Below, piece by piece: positions 34,970-44,436 of a stretch of 64,000 bases of DNA (the first letter of the stretch is position 1; each line of letters begins with the position of its first letter). Position numbers and translations under genes: made by a program. The DNA is taken from assembly GCF_000165835.1 (NCBI RefSeq), contig NC_014640.1:6324001-6388000 (forward strand), written 5' to 3'. The notes under the pieces are model-generated. The model had not been told where the DNA came from. It did no database searches and saw nothing but the letters and a program-made list of their open reading frames with translations. The DNA is from Achromobacter xylosoxidans A8. Its GTDB lineage: Bacteria; Pseudomonadota; Gammaproteobacteria; Burkholderiales; Burkholderiaceae_B.

Positions 34970-35818
34970 ATGGTGGTGCGCGATCTGGACATAGGCTTGC
35001 TCAGGACCTTTCTTGCGGTGGCCGACCGCGAGAACTTCGCGGGCGCGGCCGATCAGGTCTTCCGCACCCAGGCCGCGGTCTCGCAACAGATGCAGCGGCT
35101 CGAGCGGCTGCTGGACTGCAAATTGCTGGTGCGGGTAGGGCGGCACAAGCGCCTCACCGAAGAGGGCGTGCGCCTGCGCGAGTACGCGCGCCGCATGTTG
35201 GCGCTCAATGACGAAACCTGCCGCGCCATGAATCAAAGCGTCTTCGCGGCCCCCACCCGCATCGGCGTCTGCGCGGATGCCGTCGATACCATCCTGCCCG
35301 ATTATCTGGCGCTGTGTGCGCGTACCTATCCCGGCATGCGTATCGAGATTCAGGTCAATCGCAGCCGCTGGCTGGCTTCGGCGCTGCGGCGCGGCGACAT
35401 CGACCTGCTGCTCGAACTCGAACAGTTCGACGAGTTCCCCCGCATCACGTTCCGAACCTCGCCTGTGGTGTGGATATCCGGCACACATTTTCATCATCAA
35501 CAGAATCACCCCTTGCCTCTGGTGCTGGTGGACTCGCCCTGCGTCTTCCGGCGCATGGCGCTGAATCGCCTTGAGCAGGAAAATCGCCCTTGGCGCAACG
35601 CGTTCCAGACGCCCACGCTGGCCGGCGTGCGCGCCGCCTTGCGGGCCGGCCTGGGCATCACGCCTCGCACCATCGAAATGCTCACGCCCGGCCTCAAGGT
35701 CGTCGGCGAAGAACTTGGCCTGCCCGTGCTGCCCTCCGCCAGCTACCATCTCTACATGCGCGCCGGCGACTGCCCGGATGGCGCCCGCAAGCTCAGCGAA
35801 CTCTTCATCCCGCCCTGA
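34970..35818 (+). CDS. LysR-family regulator, probably of the acyl-CoA catabolic cluster
   Basis: 282 residues with an N-terminal helix-turn-helix (FAGAADQVFRTQAAVSQQMQRLE) and a LysR effector domain. The start has an AAGGA site. It is divergent from the CoA-transferase gene (83-bp gap) and convergent with a Bug receptor, so it sits inside the catabolic cluster and is its likely regulator. The inducer is unknown; an acid or acyl-CoA intermediate is plausible. Confidence 0.88.
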   Translation: MVVRDLDIGLLRTFLAVADRENFAGAADQVFRTQAAVSQQMQRLERLLDCKLLVRVGRHKRLTEEGVRLREYARRMLALNDETCRAMNQSVFAAPTRIGVCADAVDTILPDYLALCARTYPGMRIEIQVNRSRWLASALRRGDIDLLLELEQFDEFPRITFRTSPVVWISGTHFHHQQNHPLPLVLVDSPCVFRRMALNRLEQENRPWRNAFQTPTLAGVRAALRAGLGITPRTIEMLTPGLKVVGEELGLPVLPSASYHLYMRAGDCPDGARKLSELFIPP

Positions 35819-35838
35819 TCGCCGCTTGCCTGCATACG

Positions 35839-36813
35839 CTATGGCTGCCGCATACCCGCCGCCACGATCACCTTGCCCCATTCCACCGTGTCGCGACGCT
35901 GGATCGCGCGCAGGATCTCGGGTGAGCCGGGCTGCGGCAACAAACCCCGGTCCGTGAGGAACTGCCGTCCCTCCGGATTGTCGAGCGCCCCGTTGATCCA
36001 TTCCGCCAGCCGCCTGGCAACCTCCGGCGGCGTAGAGGCCGCAGCCCAGATCGCAATCCACGACGACACGTCAAAGCCGGCGTAGCCAAGTTCCGCCACG
36101 GTCGGCACATCCGAGAAGGCGGGCACCCGCGCGGCGGTGGACACCGCCAGGGCGCGGATCTTGCCGGCGCGCATCTGCGGCGACGCGGTCACCGCATCAC
36201 AGAAATAAAAGTCGTACTGGCCGCCCAACAGATCCGTCATGGCTTGCGTGCTGGCGCGATACGGAATGTTCACCGCCTTGATGCCGGACATCGCGCGAAA
36301 GCGCTCGCCCGCGATGCGTCCGCCCACGTTCGCGCTGGCGAAGCTCAGGCTCGATTGGGCGTCGCGCGCGGCGGCGACGAACGCCTGCAGGGTTTCGGCT
36401 CGCACCCGCTGCGGATTGACCACCAGGAAGTACGGCGCGGTCGCCAGCGTCGTGAGCGGAGTGAAGTCACGTTCCGGATCGTAGGACAGCGACTTGTAGA
36501 TGCTGGCGTTGGCCGCATGCGTGGACGGTCCGGACACCAGCAGGTTGTAGCCGTCGCCGGATTGCCGCAGCACGTACTCGGCTGCAATATTGCCGTCGGC
36601 GCCCGGGCGGTTTTCGATGATGATCGGGCTCCCTACCTTGTCCCGGATCCGGTCCGCCACATAGCGGATGATGGTGTCGGTCGCGCCGCCCGCGCCATAC
36701 GCCGCGGTCATGTGGACGGTCTTGTCCAGCGGTTGCGCGCGGCCCGCGCCGCACACCGCCAGCAAAGCGCCGGCCCCGGCCAATTGCATGAATGCCCTGC
36801 GGGTCTGTTCCAT
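35839..36813 (-). CDS. Bug/TctC-family periplasmic solute receptor
   Basis: 324 residues. The signal peptide (FMQLAGAGALLAVCGAGRAQ) ends near residue 27. The Bug fold follows, with AAYGAGGATDTIIR near 38, GADGNIAAEYVLR near 70 and the FSDVPTVAELGY segment near 225. The start has GGAGGAG. It is the last gene of the minus-strand run that begins with the carboxylase beta subunit, 30 bp after atuA, so its ligand is probably the substrate of this pathway. Confidence 0.92.
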   Translation of the reverse strand: MEQTRRAFMQLAGAGALLAVCGAGRAQPLDKTVHMTAAYGAGGATDTIIRYVADRIRDKVGSPIIIENRPGADGNIAAEYVLRQSGDGYNLLVSGPSTHAANASIYKSLSYDPERDFTPLTTLATAPYFLVVNPQRVRAETLQAFVAAARDAQSSLSFASANVGGRIAGERFRAMSGIKAVNIPYRASTQAMTDLLGGQYDFYFCDAVTASPQMRAGKIRALAVSTAARVPAFSDVPTVAELGYAGFDVSSWIAIWAAASTPPEVARRLAEWINGALDNPEGRQFLTDRGLLPQPGSPEILRAIQRRDTVEWGKVIVAAGMRQP

Positions 36814-36843
36814 TTGTAGTCTCCTCCCATCCTTTCACTCCCG

Positions 36844-38658
36844 CTATCGCAGGATTTCGCCGGGACAAGGAATTTCCAGGTCCAGCAGCATCTGGGCGTA
36901 CGACTTGCCCAAGGGGTCCGAGCGCAGGCTGGACGAACCTCCACCGCCCAGCGCGCGCCGCAGCACGAAATTGACTGCCCCCGTTCCCGGCAGCTCGAAA
37001 CGCAGCACCTCGCCCTGCACCAGATGGCTGAAATACTCGCGCACCCGCTCGGGGGTCAGCTCGCGCAACAACACCGGCCAGTAAGTCTCGGAACGCGCGA
37101 TCACGCCTATGTTCGAATCGTCCCCCTTGTCGCCGCTGCGGGCGTAGGCCAGCCTCGCCAACGGCACCCGCAAGACGCCCTCCGGGCTTGCGACGGCAGC
37201 GGGTACAGGGTGGGAAAGGCCAGGCTGCGGGAATGGGCCGTCCTCGCCGTTCTCGGGCACGGCGACCTCGGCATTGACGTCGCCGCAATGAAGCCAGATC
37301 GGCACGCACTGCTTGGCGATATAGAACGATCCCGTCTTGATGATGGCCTGGATATCGGAACGGCCGCCGAAGTGGCTGCGCGTGCCCGGCCCCATCGACG
37401 TTCCGGCCGAAGCAGACTCCTTCTGCAGGAACTCCAGACCCTTGCGTTCGGCGTGCGCGGCAGCGATGCGCAGAATCACCTCGCGGCTGTCGCTCGCGCG
37501 CGCATTGCCGCCATACATGGCCTCGGCCCCGAGCAGCTCAACCACGGTGGAGGCGTAATCGGGCAAGCCGTGCAACGCCAGCAGTTTGCGCGTGCGCCGC
37601 AGCAATTCCTCCGCGGTGCGCAAGGCCTTTGCGCGCGCCCGCGGCCCCCGGATCGCCATCATGATGCCGATCTGATAGCCGGCGTGTCCGGTGGCAGTGA
37701 TTTTGTAGCGCGTGGACGGCGCGCGTCCGCGTGCGCCCTCCACGCGCACCCGGTCCGGTCCCGTCTCGCGGATGGACACCTGCCGCAAGTCGCAGACCAC
37801 GTCTGGAAGCTCGTACGCCGCGGGATCGCCGATCTCGTACAGCAGCTGTTCGGCCACCGTGGCACGGCTGACCAGGCCTCCGGTCGCCGGCGGCTTGGTC
37901 AGGTCGAACCCGCCCCCCGAATCCAGCGCCACGATCGGATAGCCTATGTTCGCCCAATCCGGCACCGACTCCCAGTCCGTGAAGAGGCCGCCGGTCGCCT
38001 GCGGACCGCATTCGATCAGGTGGCCGGCCAGGCTGGCCTGTGCCAGGCGGTCATAGTCCGAGTAGGTCCAATCGAACTCATGTATCGCTATGCCGAGCAC
38101 GCTGGCGCTGTCCACCGCGCGCCCCGTAATCACGATATCGGCGTCCTGCGCCAGCGCCTGAACGATGGGATAGGCGCCGAGATAGGCATTGGCCGACAAC
38201 AGCGGCCCGAAGCCGTCCAGACCAGGCAGGGGCCGGCCCTGGGCGTCGGTGAACTCCGCCTGCAACTCGGCCACGTCGTCGCCAGTGACCACGGCGATGC
38301 GCGGCGCCAGGCCCTGTTCGCGGGCGAAAGCCAGGATGGCGTCGCGGCAAGCCTGCGGGTTCAAGCCGCCGGCATTCGACACCAGCCGCACGCCGCGCGC
38401 CAGCAAGGTCTGCAAATGCGGGCGCAGTACGCTGACGAAGTCGGTGGCGTAGCCCAGCTCTGGACTGCGCATGCGTGCCCGTTGCAGGATCGACATCGTC
38501 GTTTCCGCCAGATAATCGAAAACGATGTAATCCAGCTTGCCGGCCGTCAGCAGCTGCGGAATCGCGATCTGGGAATCCCCCCAGAATCCCGATGCGCATC
38601 CGATATGCACGGGCTCCTTGCGCCGCCGCGTCCGGCTCTCGCTGTCGTTCGCGCTCAT
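36844..38658 (-). CDS. atuA: AtuA-like protein (DUF1446 plus C-terminal AtuA domain)
   Basis: 604 residues. Residues 15-465 form the DUF1446 domain (GCASGFWGDSQIAIPQLL at the start, then VSNAGGLNPQACRDAI), and a C-terminal AtuA-like domain of about 100 residues begins near 500 (ARSGDKGDDSNIGVIARS). AtuA is required for growth of Pseudomonas on acyclic terpenes such as citronellol, but its biochemical role is unresolved. The ATG overlaps the carboxylase alpha stop by 4 bp and has GGAGGTG upstream, so it belongs to the carboxylase operon. Confidence 0.9.
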   Translation of the reverse strand: MSANDSESRTRRRKEPVHIGCASGFWGDSQIAIPQLLTAGKLDYIVFDYLAETTMSILQRARMRSPELGYATDFVSVLRPHLQTLLARGVRLVSNAGGLNPQACRDAILAFAREQGLAPRIAVVTGDDVAELQAEFTDAQGRPLPGLDGFGPLLSANAYLGAYPIVQALAQDADIVITGRAVDSASVLGIAIHEFDWTYSDYDRLAQASLAGHLIECGPQATGGLFTDWESVPDWANIGYPIVALDSGGGFDLTKPPATGGLVSRATVAEQLLYEIGDPAAYELPDVVCDLRQVSIRETGPDRVRVEGARGRAPSTRYKITATGHAGYQIGIMMAIRGPRARAKALRTAEELLRRTRKLLALHGLPDYASTVVELLGAEAMYGGNARASDSREVILRIAAAHAERKGLEFLQKESASAGTSMGPGTRSHFGGRSDIQAIIKTGSFYIAKQCVPIWLHCGDVNAEVAVPENGEDGPFPQPGLSHPVPAAVASPEGVLRVPLARLAYARSGDKGDDSNIGVIARSETYWPVLLRELTPERVREYFSHLVQGEVLRFELPGTGAVNFVLRRALGGGGSSSLRSDPLGKSYAQMLLDLEIPCPGEILR

Positions 38659-40619
38659 GGCTGCACCTCCATCAATGCCTGTCCAGTACTGACCTGATCT
38701 CCGGCAGCGACCGCAAGCTTTGCCACCACGCCCGCGCCGCCTGCCGCGATAGACATTTCCATCTTCATGGACTCCAGCACCAGTACCGTTTGCTGCGCCG
38801 TCACGCTGTCTCCGTCACGGACGTCGACACTGATCACCCTGCCGCTCATCGGCGCGCGCAACAGCCGGACGTGCCCGTCCCTCTGGCCCTCGCGGTCGGC
38901 AAAGCGCGTGGCGCGCACGAAGCGCCAAACGCTGGCGCCGTCCTGCACCCACACGGCGGCCGCCGCATCCTTGGCCACCCGCAGGCTCCGCCGCAGGCCG
39001 TCCAGGACCAACGCCATTTCGCCGTCGTGGCGATGCAAAGCGTCAATCCTGATCTCTCTGCATTCGCCCTCGGCAACATGCCCTTCCCAAGCCCGGACCG
39101 ACAGGCCGCCATCCGCCTGTTGCACAATGTGCAGCAACCGCGAGTTGCCGTCCGAGGTATCGTCCAAGGCCACGTCACCGGCCGCGGCCAGGCCCGGCCG
39201 GGCACCTCCCGCGGGCCAATCCGCCAGTGCGAGCGCCGCGGCGGCCAACGCATGCGCCGAAGGCTCCGCCCGCCAATACGCCGACGCCATGTCCTGGCCG
39301 CCCACGAAGGTCGTCGCCACGCCGCCGTCGCGAAAATCCGGATGGTTGATCGCCCGCGCCAGGAAATGCAGGTTCGAACGGACCCCTAGCAAGCCCCCGG
39401 CTTCGCAGGCCCGCGTCAGCTTACCGATGCACTCGTCCCGCGTTGCGCCCCACACCAGGTACTTGGCCAACATGGAGTCGTAGTACGGCGTGACCTCCAG
39501 ACCGTCCTCGAGCGCGGTGTCGACGCGCAGGCCGGGGGGCTCGATCCACCTGAGCACCGAACCGACCTGCGGCATGAAGCCGGCGGCCGGATCCTCCGCG
39601 CAGACCCTCAACTCCATCGCATGGCCGTGGCTGCGCACATCCTCCTGCCGGAAATCCAGCATTTCGCCCTGCGCCACCCTCAGTTGCCACTGCACCAGAT
39701 CGATGCCAGTAACCAGCTCGGTCACGCCGTGCTCGACCTGCAGCCGGGTATTCATTTCCATGAAGTAGAAATTGCCCTGTTCGTCCAGCAGGAACTCCAG
39801 CGTGCCTGCGCCGACGTAGCCGATCGCCTGGCAGGCACGCACCGCCACGGCGCCCATGCGTGCGCGCAGCGCCGGCGACACCGCGGGCGATGGGCTTTCC
39901 TCGACCAGCTTCTGATAGCGCCGTTGCAGCGAACAGTCGCGCTCGCCCAGATGCACGACGCTGCCGTGTTCATCGCACAGCACCTGGATCTCGACGTGGC
40001 GCGCCGCCTGAATCGCCTTTTCGAGGATCAGTTCATCCGAGCCGAAGGCGCCCAGCGCTTCCGAGCGAGCCAGCGGCAGCGCTTGCGCCAGATCGGTGTC
40101 GTCCTGCGCCAGGCGCATGCCGCGCCCGCCCCCGCCGGCCGCGGCCTTCAGCAAGACCGGGTAGCCTATGGCGCGCGCCCGCGCCGACAGTTCACGGTCA
40201 TCCGCGATGCCTTGCGCACCCGGCACCGTCGGCACGTCGGCGTGCCGCAGCGCTTCCTTGGCGCGAGCCTTGTTGCCCATCAAGGCGATCATCTCGGCCG
40301 ACGGCCCTACGAAAGTCAGCCCTGCTTGCGTCACCGCGCGGGCAAAGTCGGCGTTCTCTGAAAGAAACCCGTAACCGGGATGCACCGCCTGCGCGCCGCT
40401 GGCGGCGCAGGCGCGCAGAATGGCGTCCACATTGCGATAGCTCGCCTGAGCCGGCGCCGCGCCTATGTGCACCGCCATGTCGGCTTCACGCACATGGCGT
40501 GATTCCGCGTCGGCATCCGAGTACACCGCGACCGTGCGCAGGCCCAAGGCGCGCGCCGCGCGGATCACTCGCAACGCGATCTCGCCGCGGTTGGCCACCA
40601 GCAAGGTATCGAATCTCAT
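38655..40619 (-). CDS. acyl-CoA carboxylase alpha subunit (biotin carboxylase and carrier)
   Basis: 654 residues. The order is a biotin carboxylase N-domain (LLVANRGEIALRVIRAARALG), an ATP-grasp domain with the Gly-rich KAAAGGGGRGMR loop near 160, a C-domain, and a biotinyl-lipoyl domain at the end with the ESMKMEMS motif; the biotin-accepting Lys is about residue 619. It carboxylates biotin and hands CO2 to the beta subunit. AtuF (geranyl-CoA) and LiuD (methylcrotonyl-CoA) have this build. The ATG at 40619 is preferred to the ATG at 40622 or GTG at 40628 on family N-terminus. Confidence 0.92.
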   Translation of the reverse strand: MRFDTLLVANRGEIALRVIRAARALGLRTVAVYSDADAESRHVREADMAVHIGAAPAQASYRNVDAILRACAASGAQAVHPGYGFLSENADFARAVTQAGLTFVGPSAEMIALMGNKARAKEALRHADVPTVPGAQGIADDRELSARARAIGYPVLLKAAAGGGGRGMRLAQDDTDLAQALPLARSEALGAFGSDELILEKAIQAARHVEIQVLCDEHGSVVHLGERDCSLQRRYQKLVEESPSPAVSPALRARMGAVAVRACQAIGYVGAGTLEFLLDEQGNFYFMEMNTRLQVEHGVTELVTGIDLVQWQLRVAQGEMLDFRQEDVRSHGHAMELRVCAEDPAAGFMPQVGSVLRWIEPPGLRVDTALEDGLEVTPYYDSMLAKYLVWGATRDECIGKLTRACEAGGLLGVRSNLHFLARAINHPDFRDGGVATTFVGGQDMASAYWRAEPSAHALAAAALALADWPAGGARPGLAAAGDVALDDTSDGNSRLLHIVQQADGGLSVRAWEGHVAEGECREIRIDALHRHDGEMALVLDGLRRSLRVAKDAAAAVWVQDGASVWRFVRATRFADREGQRDGHVRLLRAPMSGRVISVDVRDGDSVTAQQTVLVLESMKMEMSIAAGGAGVVAKLAVAAGDQVSTGQALMEVQP

Positions 40620-40638
40620 CATGTCCACCTTTGCGGCG

Positions 40639-41808
40639 TCACGCCGCGCGTGCGGGCAAGATGCCCATGTGCTTGCAGATGATGGTGAGCATGATCTCGT
40701 CAGCGCCGCCGCCGATGGAAATCAGGCGCAGGTCGCGCCAGGCGCGCGACACTGCGTTTTCCCAGGTAAAGCCCATGCCTCCCCAGTACTGCAGGCACGA
40801 ATCCGTGACCTCGCGGCACAGGCGCCCCGCCTTGAGTTTGGCCATTGATGCCAGCTCCGTCATGTCGCCGCCGTCCATATGCACGCGGGCCGCGCGATAG
40901 ACCATGGCGCGCAGCATCTCGACTTCCGTCTTCAGCTCCGCCAGCCGGAAATGCACCGCCTGGTTGTCCAGCAGCGGTTTACCGAAGACCAGGCGCTGGC
41001 GCGTGTAGTCGATGGTGTCGTTGATCACATCGCCCAGGGCCGTGACGCGCCGGGTCGCGCCGCTGAGGCGCTCTTCCTGGAATTGGCGCATCTGGTAGGT
41101 AAAGCCCATGCCTTCCTCCCCGATGCGGTAGCGCTGCGGCACGCGCACTTCATCGAAGAAAACCTGCGCGGTGTCCGAGGACCACATGCCCACTTTCTTG
41201 ATCTTGTTCATCGTGACGCCAGGCACCGGCTTGCCGTTTTCCTGCTTCAGCGGAAGACAGATCAGCGACTTGTTGCGGTGCGGCTTGTCGTCGCTGGTGT
41301 TGGCCAGCAAACACATCCAGTCGGCCTGGGTAGCATTGGTTATCCACATCTTGGAACCACTGATCACGTAGTCGTCGCCATCCTTGCGGGCGGTCGTCTT
41401 CAGCGAAGCCACGTCCGACCCTGCCCCGGTTTCGGATACGCCCAGGCAGGCCACGTAATCCCCGGCGATGGAGGGCCGCAGGAACTGTTCACGCACGGCG
41501 TCGTTGCCGAAGCGCGCCAGGGCCGGCGTGGCCATGTCGGTCTGCACCGCGATGGCCATGCCCACGCCGCCGGCACGCACCGAGCCGATAGCCTCGCAGA
41601 ACGCGATTTCATAGGAATAATCCAGCCCCATGCCGCCGAACTCCGTGGGCTTGTTCACTCCCAGAAAGCCCGCCCGGCCCAGCTTCTTGAAGACCTCATG
41701 GGCAGGGAATATCTGCTCTTCCTCCCATTGATCCAGGTAGGGATTGATCTCCCGCCCGATCAACTGGCGTACGCCATCCTGCAGCGCGATGTGCTCATGG
41801 GTAAACAT
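40639..41808 (-). CDS. acyl-CoA dehydrogenase
   Basis: 389 residues with the three-domain acyl-CoA dehydrogenase fold. ACLGVSETGAGSDVASLKTTA near residue 130 and WITNATQADWMCLLA near 165 are the flavin- and substrate-binding signatures; the catalytic Glu would lie in the C-terminal region near 250, consistent with the family. It would introduce a double bond into the acyl-CoA before carboxylation, as citronellyl-CoA dehydrogenase (AtuD) does. It lies between the carboxylase beta and alpha genes with gaps of 12 and about 20 bp. Confidence 0.9.
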   Translation of the reverse strand: MFTHEHIALQDGVRQLIGREINPYLDQWEEEQIFPAHEVFKKLGRAGFLGVNKPTEFGGMGLDYSYEIAFCEAIGSVRAGGVGMAIAVQTDMATPALARFGNDAVREQFLRPSIAGDYVACLGVSETGAGSDVASLKTTARKDGDDYVISGSKMWITNATQADWMCLLANTSDDKPHRNKSLICLPLKQENGKPVPGVTMNKIKKVGMWSSDTAQVFFDEVRVPQRYRIGEEGMGFTYQMRQFQEERLSGATRRVTALGDVINDTIDYTRQRLVFGKPLLDNQAVHFRLAELKTEVEMLRAMVYRAARVHMDGGDMTELASMAKLKAGRLCREVTDSCLQYWGGMGFTWENAVSRAWRDLRLISIGGGADEIMLTIICKHMGILPARAA

Positions 41809-41820
41809 GGAATCTCCTCG

Positions 41821-43437
41821 TTAGAATCTTGCGACGCCGAACTGGATCGGATGAAGGTCGCGTTTTGCCGACCGCGTGCATGCGGCCAGCGCTACTTCCA
41901 GCACTTCCCGGGTGGTGCGCGGGTCTATCACGCCGTCATCCAGCAGCAGGCTGCTGGTATGCACGGCGGAAGACTGCAACTCGAATGTCCGCACGATTTC
42001 CTGGCTTTCCGCCTCCAGGCCGGCGTGATCTGGTTCGGTACCCGCCCGCCTGGCGCTGTTTTCCGCAACGCGCCGCATGGTCATGGCGGCCTGCTCGCCC
42101 CCCATCACGGCGGTCCTGGCGTTCGGCCATGAAAACAGGAAGTCCGGCTTGAACGCGCGGCCGCACATGCCGTAGTTGCCGGCGCCGAAGGACGCGCCGC
42201 ACAGGATGGTCAGGCGCGGCACGTCAGCGTTGGACAGCGCCTGGATGAGCTTGGCGCCATGCTTGATCATCCCGGCCTCCTCGTGCGCCCGGCCCACCAC
42301 GAAGCCCGTGATGTTTTGCAGGAACACGATGGGCCGCCCCAGTTGCGAACAGAGCTGGATGAACTGCGCGGCCTTGGTCGAGCCTGCGGTATCGAGAGGG
42401 CCATTGTTGGTGAGCAAGCCTATTGGCGTGCCGCACAGCGCCGCATAGCCGCAAACCGTGGCCACGCCGTAGTCACGCTTGAATTCGTGGAACTCGGATC
42501 CATCGACCAGCCGCGCAATGACCTCCCGCATGTCCACCGGCATCCGGTAGTCGGCTGGCATGATGCCCAGCAGATCCTGGATGTCGTGCAGCGGCGGCGC
42601 GCCGGCTTCCGTGCTTTCTCGCTCGGCCCAACCGAAGGCGCTCACGATGTCGCGCACCTGCAGGATGGCCTCGCGGTCGTTTTCGGCAACGTAATCGGCA
42701 AGCCCCGATACCGCCGCATGCATCGCCGCCCCGCCCAGTTCCTCTTCGGTCGCGATCTCTCCCGTGGCGGCTTGCAACAGGGCCGGACCGGCAAGGAAGG
42801 CATGCGCCTGATTGCGCACCATCACGACGTAGTCGGAAAGACCCGGCAGATACGCCCCGCCCGCGGTGGACGATCCATGCACCAGGGAGACCACTGGGAT
42901 TCCCGCCGCGGATAGTTTCGCCAGGTTGTAGAACATGCCGCCGCCATGGACGAAGCGTTCCGCCCGGTACTTTTTCAGATTCCCGCCCGCGCTCTCCACC
43001 AGCTGGATGAAAGGCAGGCGATTGGCCAGCGCGATCTCCTGGCAGCGCATGACCTTCTGGGCCGTCATGGCCTGCATGGCGCCCGCGCTGATGCCGGCGT
43101 CATTGATAACGATCATGCAGCGCACGCCGCACACTACCCCCACGCCCGCGATGATGGCGGCGCCGGGCACGCTGGTGGCGGGATCCGGATCCTCGATGCC
43201 GCAATAGCCGGCCAGCTTCATCAATTCCAGGAACGGGCTGCCAGGGTCGATCAACGCCGCCAGGCGCTCCCGCGGCAGCAGCTTGCCGCGCTTGCGGAAT
43301 GCGGGCGCCGCCTGGGCCGACCGGTCCGCCGCCCGCTGCTCCAGCTGCGCCAACTCCGAAAGCAGCGCCAGCATCTGTTCGCGGTTGCGCTGATAGGCGG
43401 GAGATTGCCTGTCGAGGCGGGATTCCAGATCGGCCAT
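41821..43437 (-). CDS. acyl-CoA carboxylase beta subunit (carboxyltransferase)
   Basis: 538 residues of the carboxyltransferase family. The N-half has LASRL-type helices, then RERLAALIDPGSPFLEL near 60 and GGGMFYNLAKLSAAGIPVVS near 175; the C-half has PIVFLQNITGFVVGRAHEEAG near 360. It transfers CO2 from biotin to an enoyl-CoA, as geranyl-CoA (AtuC) or methylcrotonyl-CoA (LiuB) carboxylases do. The two cannot be separated by sequence here. It is the first gene of the operon; ATG at 43437 gives the family start, with the open frame running 50 codons upstream. Confidence 0.9.
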   Translation of the reverse strand: MADLESRLDRQSPAYQRNREQMLALLSELAQLEQRAADRSAQAAPAFRKRGKLLPRERLAALIDPGSPFLELMKLAGYCGIEDPDPATSVPGAAIIAGVGVVCGVRCMIVINDAGISAGAMQAMTAQKVMRCQEIALANRLPFIQLVESAGGNLKKYRAERFVHGGGMFYNLAKLSAAGIPVVSLVHGSSTAGGAYLPGLSDYVVMVRNQAHAFLAGPALLQAATGEIATEEELGGAAMHAAVSGLADYVAENDREAILQVRDIVSAFGWAERESTEAGAPPLHDIQDLLGIMPADYRMPVDMREVIARLVDGSEFHEFKRDYGVATVCGYAALCGTPIGLLTNNGPLDTAGSTKAAQFIQLCSQLGRPIVFLQNITGFVVGRAHEEAGMIKHGAKLIQALSNADVPRLTILCGASFGAGNYGMCGRAFKPDFLFSWPNARTAVMGGEQAAMTMRRVAENSARRAGTEPDHAGLEAESQEIVRTFELQSSAVHTSSLLLDDGVIDPRTTREVLEVALAACTRSAKRDLHPIQFGVARF

Positions 43438-43585
43438 GGTTGCGAGCGCCTTATGTCGGGTTCCGGGGAGCGTCCGGCAAACCCGACGCGTGAACCTATG
43501 ATGGGGTACCCGACGCGCCCGCACAATCAAGAACTCGTCCGCGGACACATTAGAATCATTTAAGTATCGGCGCCCGCGACGGCGC

Positions 43586-43615
43586 AAAAAAAACCCGCCA
43601 CATCGGTGGCGGGTT
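43586..43615 (-). terminator. Rho-independent terminator of the aap operon
   Basis: AACCCGCCAC (43592-43601), an ATCG loop and GTGGCGGGTT (43606-43615) form a perfect 10-bp stem. Read on the minus strand it is followed by a run of eight T residues (A-run at 43586-43593). It lies 20 nt after the aapP stop. Confidence 0.9.
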
Positions 43616-43635
43616 CTCGGAAAATCAAGCGGCAG

Positions 43636-44376
43636 TCAGTGCAGGATCTGGCTCAGGAACAGCTTGGTCCGCTCGTTCTGCGGATGGTCGAAGAACTCGT
43701 CCGGGCTGTTCTGCTCGATGATCTCGCCGCGGTCCATGAAGATGACGCGATTGGCGACCTTGCGCGCGAAGCCCATTTCGTGGGTCACGCAGATCATGGT
43801 CATGCCGCTTTCCTGGGCCAGCGTGACCATCACGTCCAGCACTTCCTTGACCATTTCCGGGTCCAGCGCGGAAGTCGGCTCATCGAACAGCATGATCTTG
43901 GGGCTCATGCACAGCGAACGCGCGATCGCCACGCGCTGCTGCTGGCCGCCCGACAACTGGCCGGGAAATTTCTTGGCCTGGTCCGGGATGCGCACCCGCT
44001 CCAGGTACTTCATGGCCGTGGCCTCGGCTTCGGCGCGCGGCTTCTTCAGCACCCACATGGGGCCCAGCGTCAGGTTCTCCAGCACCGTCAGGTGCGGGAA
44101 CAGGTTGAAGTGCTGGAACACCATGCCGACGTCCTTGCGGATGGTCTCGATGTGCTTGAGGTCGTTGGTGAGCTCCGTGCCGTCCACGATGATGTGGCCC
44201 TTCTGGTGCTCTTCCAGGCGGTTGATGCAGCGGATCATGGTGGACTTGCCCGAGCCCGACGGCCCGCACACCACGATGCGTTCACCCGGCGCGACGTCCA
44301 GGTTGATATTGCGCAGCACGTGGAACTGGCCGTACCACTTGTTCACGTCCTGCAATTTGATGATGGCATCAGACAT
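43636..44376 (-). CDS. aapP: polar amino-acid ABC transporter ATP-binding protein
   Basis: 246 residues with Walker [10 protein letters not shown] near residue 40, signature [15 protein letters not shown] near 140, and Walker [16 protein letters not shown] near 165; the [12 protein letters not shown] tail is typical of the GlnQ/HisP/AapP group. It powers uptake of L-amino acids through the AapQ-AapM permease. The start has GGGAG. The order J-Q-M-P with this length identifies the AapJQMP system rather than a plain glutamine importer. The operon ends at the terminator directly after it. Confidence 0.92.
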   Translation of the reverse strand: MSDAIIKLQDVNKWYGQFHVLRNINLDVAPGERIVVCGPSGSGKSTMIRCINRLEEHQKGHIIVDGTELTNDLKHIETIRKDVGMVFQHFNLFPHLTVLENLTLGPMWVLKKPRAEAEATAMKYLERVRIPDQAKKFPGQLSGGQQQRVAIARSLCMSPKIMLFDEPTSALDPEMVKEVLDVMVTLAQESGMTMICVTHEMGFARKVANRVIFMDRGEIIEQNSPDEFFDHPQNERTKLFLSQILH

Positions 44377-44436
44377 GCCCGTACTCCCGTAAGTATCGCG
44401 GTGCGCGCCCGCCCGAGGCGGACGCGCTGCAAAGTT

